In this document: positions 61,102 through 64,000 of the stretch, in pieces | Layout of the letters: every line of letters starts with the position of its first letter | How positions within the stretch are numbered: the stretch's first letter is position 1 | Assembly (NCBI GenBank): GCA_963666895.2 | Contig: CAXXNS010000012.1 | Span: forward strand, 1 to 64,000 | Direction: 5' to 3' | From: G963666895 sp963666895 | GTDB taxonomy: Bacteria > Desulfobacterota > Desulfovibrionia > Desulfovibrionales > Desulfovibrionaceae | Length of the DNA stretch: 64,000 nucleotides | Translations under genes and position numbers: made by a program | Notes under the pieces: model-generated | What the model was told of the DNA's origin: nothing | Databases searched by the model: none | Seen by the model: only the letters and a program-made list of their open reading frames with translations

Positions 61102-63897
61102 TTAGTCGGTGTCTGAAGGCCAGGAGGCGACTGCCATCGGCAACAAGACGTGGAATGCGCTACCCTGGCCCACCGCGCTCTCCAGCCGGATGCGGCCACC
61201 CATGGCCTTGACCAGCCTACTGCTGATGGTCAGGCCCAGGCCGGAACCGGAATAGCGGCGGGTATGGCTGCCGTCGGCCTGGCGGAAGCTGTCGAAGATG
61301 ACCTCCCGCTGCTCCGGGGCGATGCCGATGCCCGTGTCGCGGACCGTGAACTCGATCTCCACGGTTCCGCCCTCCGTGGGCTGGGGCGAGTCGCCGTCAG
61401 GGGAGCAGGCGATCTCCAACTCCACCTGGCCCTTCTCCGTGAACTTGACCGCGTTGTCCACCAGGTTGGCGAGCACCTGCCGGACACGGTCCAGATCGCC
61501 GCACACCGACAGGGGCAGGTTCCCGGACGGTGTGATGAGCAATTCCAACCCGCGCTCCGCAGCCACGGCCCGCTGCCCGGACAGGACGCTCTGGGCCAGC
61601 TGCTGGAGATTGAACTCCGACTCCTGGAGCTCCAGCCGCCCGGCCTCGATGCGGGACAGGTCCAGGATATCGGAAAGCAGCGACATGAGCGCGCGGGCCG
61701 AATCCAGCACCGTGTTCAGGTAGTCGCGCTGCTCGTTGGTCAGTTCCGTGGTGCCCAGCAATTCGGCCATGCCCATGATGCCGTTCATGGGCGTGCGGAA
61801 CTCGTGGCTCATGTTGGCCAGGAACTCGGTCTTGGCGCGGTTGGCCTCCTCGGCCGTCATCAGGGCCTGCTGAAGCTTTTCCTGGGCCGTCTTCAGCTCG
61901 GTGATGTCCATGGCCACGGTCAGGACTTCCTTGAGCGCGCCGTTGGGATGGAACACCGGGTCCGAACTGGAGATCACCCACCGCCGCTCATCAAGCCGGG
62001 GGCTGTCGATGCCCAGGACCACGTTCTTCACGGCCCGGCCCGTGGCCACGACCCGGAAGGCCGGGACCTGGGACCGATCGAACTTCTTCCCCTGCTCGTC
62101 GCAAATCCCCCAGGACGAATCGCGCAGGCGCGGGTTGAACAGTTCCTCCCGGGTCAGGCCCAACAATTCCAGGGTCACGGGGTTGGCGTCCTGCAACACG
62201 CCCTTGTCGTCATGCACCAGCACGCCCACCCGGAAGGTCTCCACCAGCATGCGCCAGCGGTTCTCGCTCTCCTGGCGGGCCAGTTCCGCCTCCATGCTCC
62301 GGGTGACGTCCTGTATGGTTCCAAAGGTCTTGTACACTTGGCCGTTGACCATGCTGGCCAGCCCATGGACACGGACCCAGAGCGGCCGGTTTTTGGCCGT
62401 GGTCATGCGCAGGGTCAATTCGTAGGCCTCGCCCGTCTCCAGGAGGTGCCGGGCCGCCTCCCGCAGCCTCTCCCGGTCCTCGGGATCAAAGAACGCCAGG
62501 CCTGATTCCATGCTGACGTGAAAATCCTCCCCCACCTCGTGCAACTCGTAGAGTTGTTCCGACCAGGTCGCGCCCCCGGTTTCCGGGTCCATCTCCCAGC
62601 CGCCGATCCTGGCGATGCGGCCGGTGCGCTCCAGCAGGTCGCGGTTCGCGCGCAGATCCTCCTCGATGCGCCTGCGCTCGGTGACCTCGGCCAGCAGGGC
62701 CTTGTTGGCCTCGGAGAGCTCGGCCGTTCGCTCGGCCACCCGTTCCTCCAACTGGTCGCGAGCACGGCGCACAGCGTCCTCGGCCTGCTTGCGCTCCTCC
62801 ACCTCCAGCTCCAGCTCCCGGGTGCGGTTGTTCACGGCCTGGGACAGAGTGCGATTGAAGTGCCACAGGGCCAAGGCGGTGACCACGGCCACCAGGGCCA
62901 ATACGGACACCACCACGCTGGCCCCGAGCACCCATTCCGGCAGCCCGTCGGGGTCCGAGGGATACAGGAACCCGTCCAGGTTCAGGTCGACGGGTATCAG
63001 GCCCATCTCCGAGAAGATCTGGGCCATGCGCTCCCAGCGGCCCCGGCTCATGTGCCCCAGATCCACCAGATGCGGGAGCATGAGGCCGCGCATGGCCTCG
63101 GCCTCGAACAGCAGGTGCTCCAGGGTCTTGTCCGAGCCGTAGACGTCCATGACGATGCGGGCCGCGTCCTCGGGATGCTCCAGGGCCCACTGCCAGCCCC
63201 GCAGGCTGGCGGCCAGGAACCGCTTCACCCGGCCGGGGTGGTCCCGAACCTCGGAAGACGAGGCGAAGATGCAGTCGCCGTAGAAATCCACCCCGTAGGT
63301 CACCGGCCGTATGAGCCGGAACGAGACGCCGCGCTTCATCAAATAGAAGGGCGTGTTGGTCAGGAATACGGCCATGGCGTCCACCCGGCCGTCGATGAGC
63401 TCCTCCAGGTCCCAGGTGGGTTCGGTCAGCTGGAGGCTGCCCAGTCCGATGCCCTCGCGCAGGAACATGGCCCAGATGTCCATCTCGCTCTTGGGAGACA
63501 TCATGAGCCGCTTGCCCGCCAGGTCGTGGGGCGTGTTCAGGCCGGACTCGGCCAATACGGCCAGGGCGTTGGGGGAATGCTGGTGGATGGCCGCCAGGAC
63601 CTTGATGGCCGCCCCGTGGTGCCAGGCCAGGAGCAGTTCCGGCCCGGCCAGGCCATACTGGGCGCGACCCTCGGCCACCTCGTCGATGACGTCCACGCCC
63701 GGGCGGTAGGACTGGAGGACCACGTCAAGCCCGGCTTCCTCGTAATATCCCCGCTCAACGGCCGCATAAAAGCCAGCGAACTGGAACTGTGGATACCAGC
63801 GAAGCTGCAGGGCCACCCGGTCCGCGGCCCACGCGGCCTGGCACATCGCGAGGATGCAGCCTGCCGCGAGAAGAAAAGGAAAACACCTCCGTCCCAT
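61102..63897 (-). CDS. Sensor histidine kinase with THI5/NMT1-like sensor domain
   Basis: The 931-residue protein has a signal peptide or anchor (residues 1-24), a periplasmic NMT1/THI5-like binding domain (about 25-310, with QLRWYPQFQFAGFYAAVERG), one membrane helix (about 325-348), a long coiled coil, two PAS domains (about 420-690), and a kinase core: H box NMSHEFRTPMNGIMG, N box NLVDNAVKFTEKG, G1 DTGIGI, and G2 YSGSGLGLTIS. NMT1/THI5 domains bind pyrimidine or related aromatic ligands; this one could report thiamine precursor level. No response regulator is adjacent. It ends at a strong terminator. The remaining 103 bases to the window end hold nothing I can name. Confidence 0.92.
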   Translation of the reverse strand: MGRRCFPFLLAAGCILAMCQAAWAADRVALQLRWYPQFQFAGFYAAVERGYYEEAGLDVVLQSYRPGVDVIDEVAEGRAQYGLAGPELLLAWHHGAAIKVLAAIHQHSPNALAVLAESGLNTPHDLAGKRLMMSPKSEMDIWAMFLREGIGLGSLQLTEPTWDLEELIDGRVDAMAVFLTNTPFYLMKRGVSFRLIRPVTYGVDFYGDCIFASSSEVRDHPGRVKRFLAASLRGWQWALEHPEDAARIVMDVYGSDKTLEHLLFEAEAMRGLMLPHLVDLGHMSRGRWERMAQIFSEMGLIPVDLNLDGFLYPSDPDGLPEWVLGASVVVSVLALVAVVTALALWHFNRTLSQAVNNRTRELELEVEERKQAEDAVRRARDQLEERVAERTAELSEANKALLAEVTERRRIEEDLRANRDLLERTGRIARIGGWEMDPETGGATWSEQLYELHEVGEDFHVSMESGLAFFDPEDRERLREAARHLLETGEAYELTLRMTTAKNRPLWVRVHGLASMVNGQVYKTFGTIQDVTRSMEAELARQESENRWRMLVETFRVGVLVHDDKGVLQDANPVTLELLGLTREELFNPRLRDSSWGICDEQGKKFDRSQVPAFRVVATGRAVKNVVLGIDSPRLDERRWVISSSDPVFHPNGALKEVLTVAMDITELKTAQEKLQQALMTAEEANRAKTEFLANMSHEFRTPMNGIMGMAELLGTTELTNEQRDYLNTVLDSARALMSLLSDILDLSRIEAGRLELQESEFNLQQLAQSVLSGQRAVAAERGLELLITPSGNLPLSVCGDLDRVRQVLANLVDNAVKFTEKGQVELEIACSPDGDSPQPTEGGTVEIEFTVRDTGIGIAPEQREVIFDSFRQADGSHTRRYSGSGLGLTISSRLVKAMGGRIRLESAVGQGSAFHVLLPMAVASWPSDTD

Positions 63898-64000
63898 AAG
63901 ACACTCGTCTTTTGTCTAGCACCGCGTTTCGGCTAGGTAAAGACATATCGGAACCGACAGGAATGCTGTGCCGATTACGTCCGAAGGAGATGGCTTTCCA

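Noticed and set aside
63898..64000. Start of a new plus-strand gene at the right edge
   Set aside because: An ATG directly abuts AAGGAG near 63990, too close for initiation, and too little sequence remains to judge.

Overview
This 64 kb window is chromosomal DNA of a GC-rich, anaerobic, motile Gram-negative bacterium, almost certainly a sulfate reducer of the Desulfovibrionaceae (Desulfovibrio or Pseudodesulfovibrio type). The evidence is a complete qrcABCD locus (the menaquinone reductase of Desulfovibrio-type sulfate reducers), a LutABC-type lactate oxidation operon, a ferredoxin-dependent 2-oxoacid oxidoreductase, a 4Fe-4S ferredoxin I, and a biotin carboxylase/carboxyltransferase/carrier operon next to ssb. 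Gene packing is dense, with many 4-bp start/stop overlaps.

Layout. 0-2 kb: a HEAT-repeat protein (cut by the window edge) and CheB. 2-6.4 kb: a polar amino acid ABC transporter with an aminotransferase. 6.4-7.1 kb: an AT-rich orphan gene. 7.3-10.1 kb: lutABC. 10.2-12.2 kb: tRNA-Pro(CGG), whose 3' half and terminator are duplicated 1.9 kb downstream, bracketing an AT-rich mini-island with a single gene (SEC-C motif plus PD-(D/E)XK-like motif). 12.3-21.5 kb: an EAL/HDOD signalling protein, ferredoxin, an Arg-rich repeat protein, Rel, a peptide-binding lipoprotein and a SWIM/SNF2 helicase. 21.5-24.3 kb: a membrane protein and a MarR-MFS pair with a tandem palindromic operator. 24.4-29.7 kb: ssb and the carboxylase operon. 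29.7-31.6 kb: PilZ, MotB, MotA. 31.7-33.3 kb: purine nucleoside phosphorylase and a FlgO-like lipoprotein. 33.4-36.2 kb: the four-subunit 2-oxoacid:ferredoxin oxidoreductase. 36.3-40.9 kb: a second amino acid ABC operon running into deoC and cbiC. 41-46.8 kb: an acyl-ACP thioesterase and qrcABCD. 47-49.6 kb: rfbC, cvpA, mazG, a nested palindromic repeat and a small duplicated-motif protein. 49.7-56.5 kb: a DUF364 protein, tRNA-Ser(TGA), a Fur-family regulator, a PilZ protein, a von Willebrand A lipoprotein, DUF368 and a PAS protein resembling a histidine kinase without its phospho-acceptor. 56.7-64 kb: an RsbW-like ATPase, a thiamine salvage cluster (thiE, thiM, MTH1187-type protein), an AEC transporter, a peroxiredoxin behind a PerR/Fur-like box, and a THI5-like sensor histidine kinase.

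The genes fit a lactate-using sulfate reducer: LutABC oxidises lactate, the 2-oxoacid oxidoreductase and ferredoxin carry low-potential electrons, and Qrc links periplasmic cytochrome c3 to the menaquinone pool. Four genes (the peptide-binding lipoprotein, the SNF2 helicase, rfbC and above all qrcB) carry apparent frameshifts. Nearly all are cured by removing one extra base, often in a G/C run. I read this as insertion-type sequence error rather than gene decay, but only reads can prove it. No CRISPR array, rRNA, integrase or transposase was seen.
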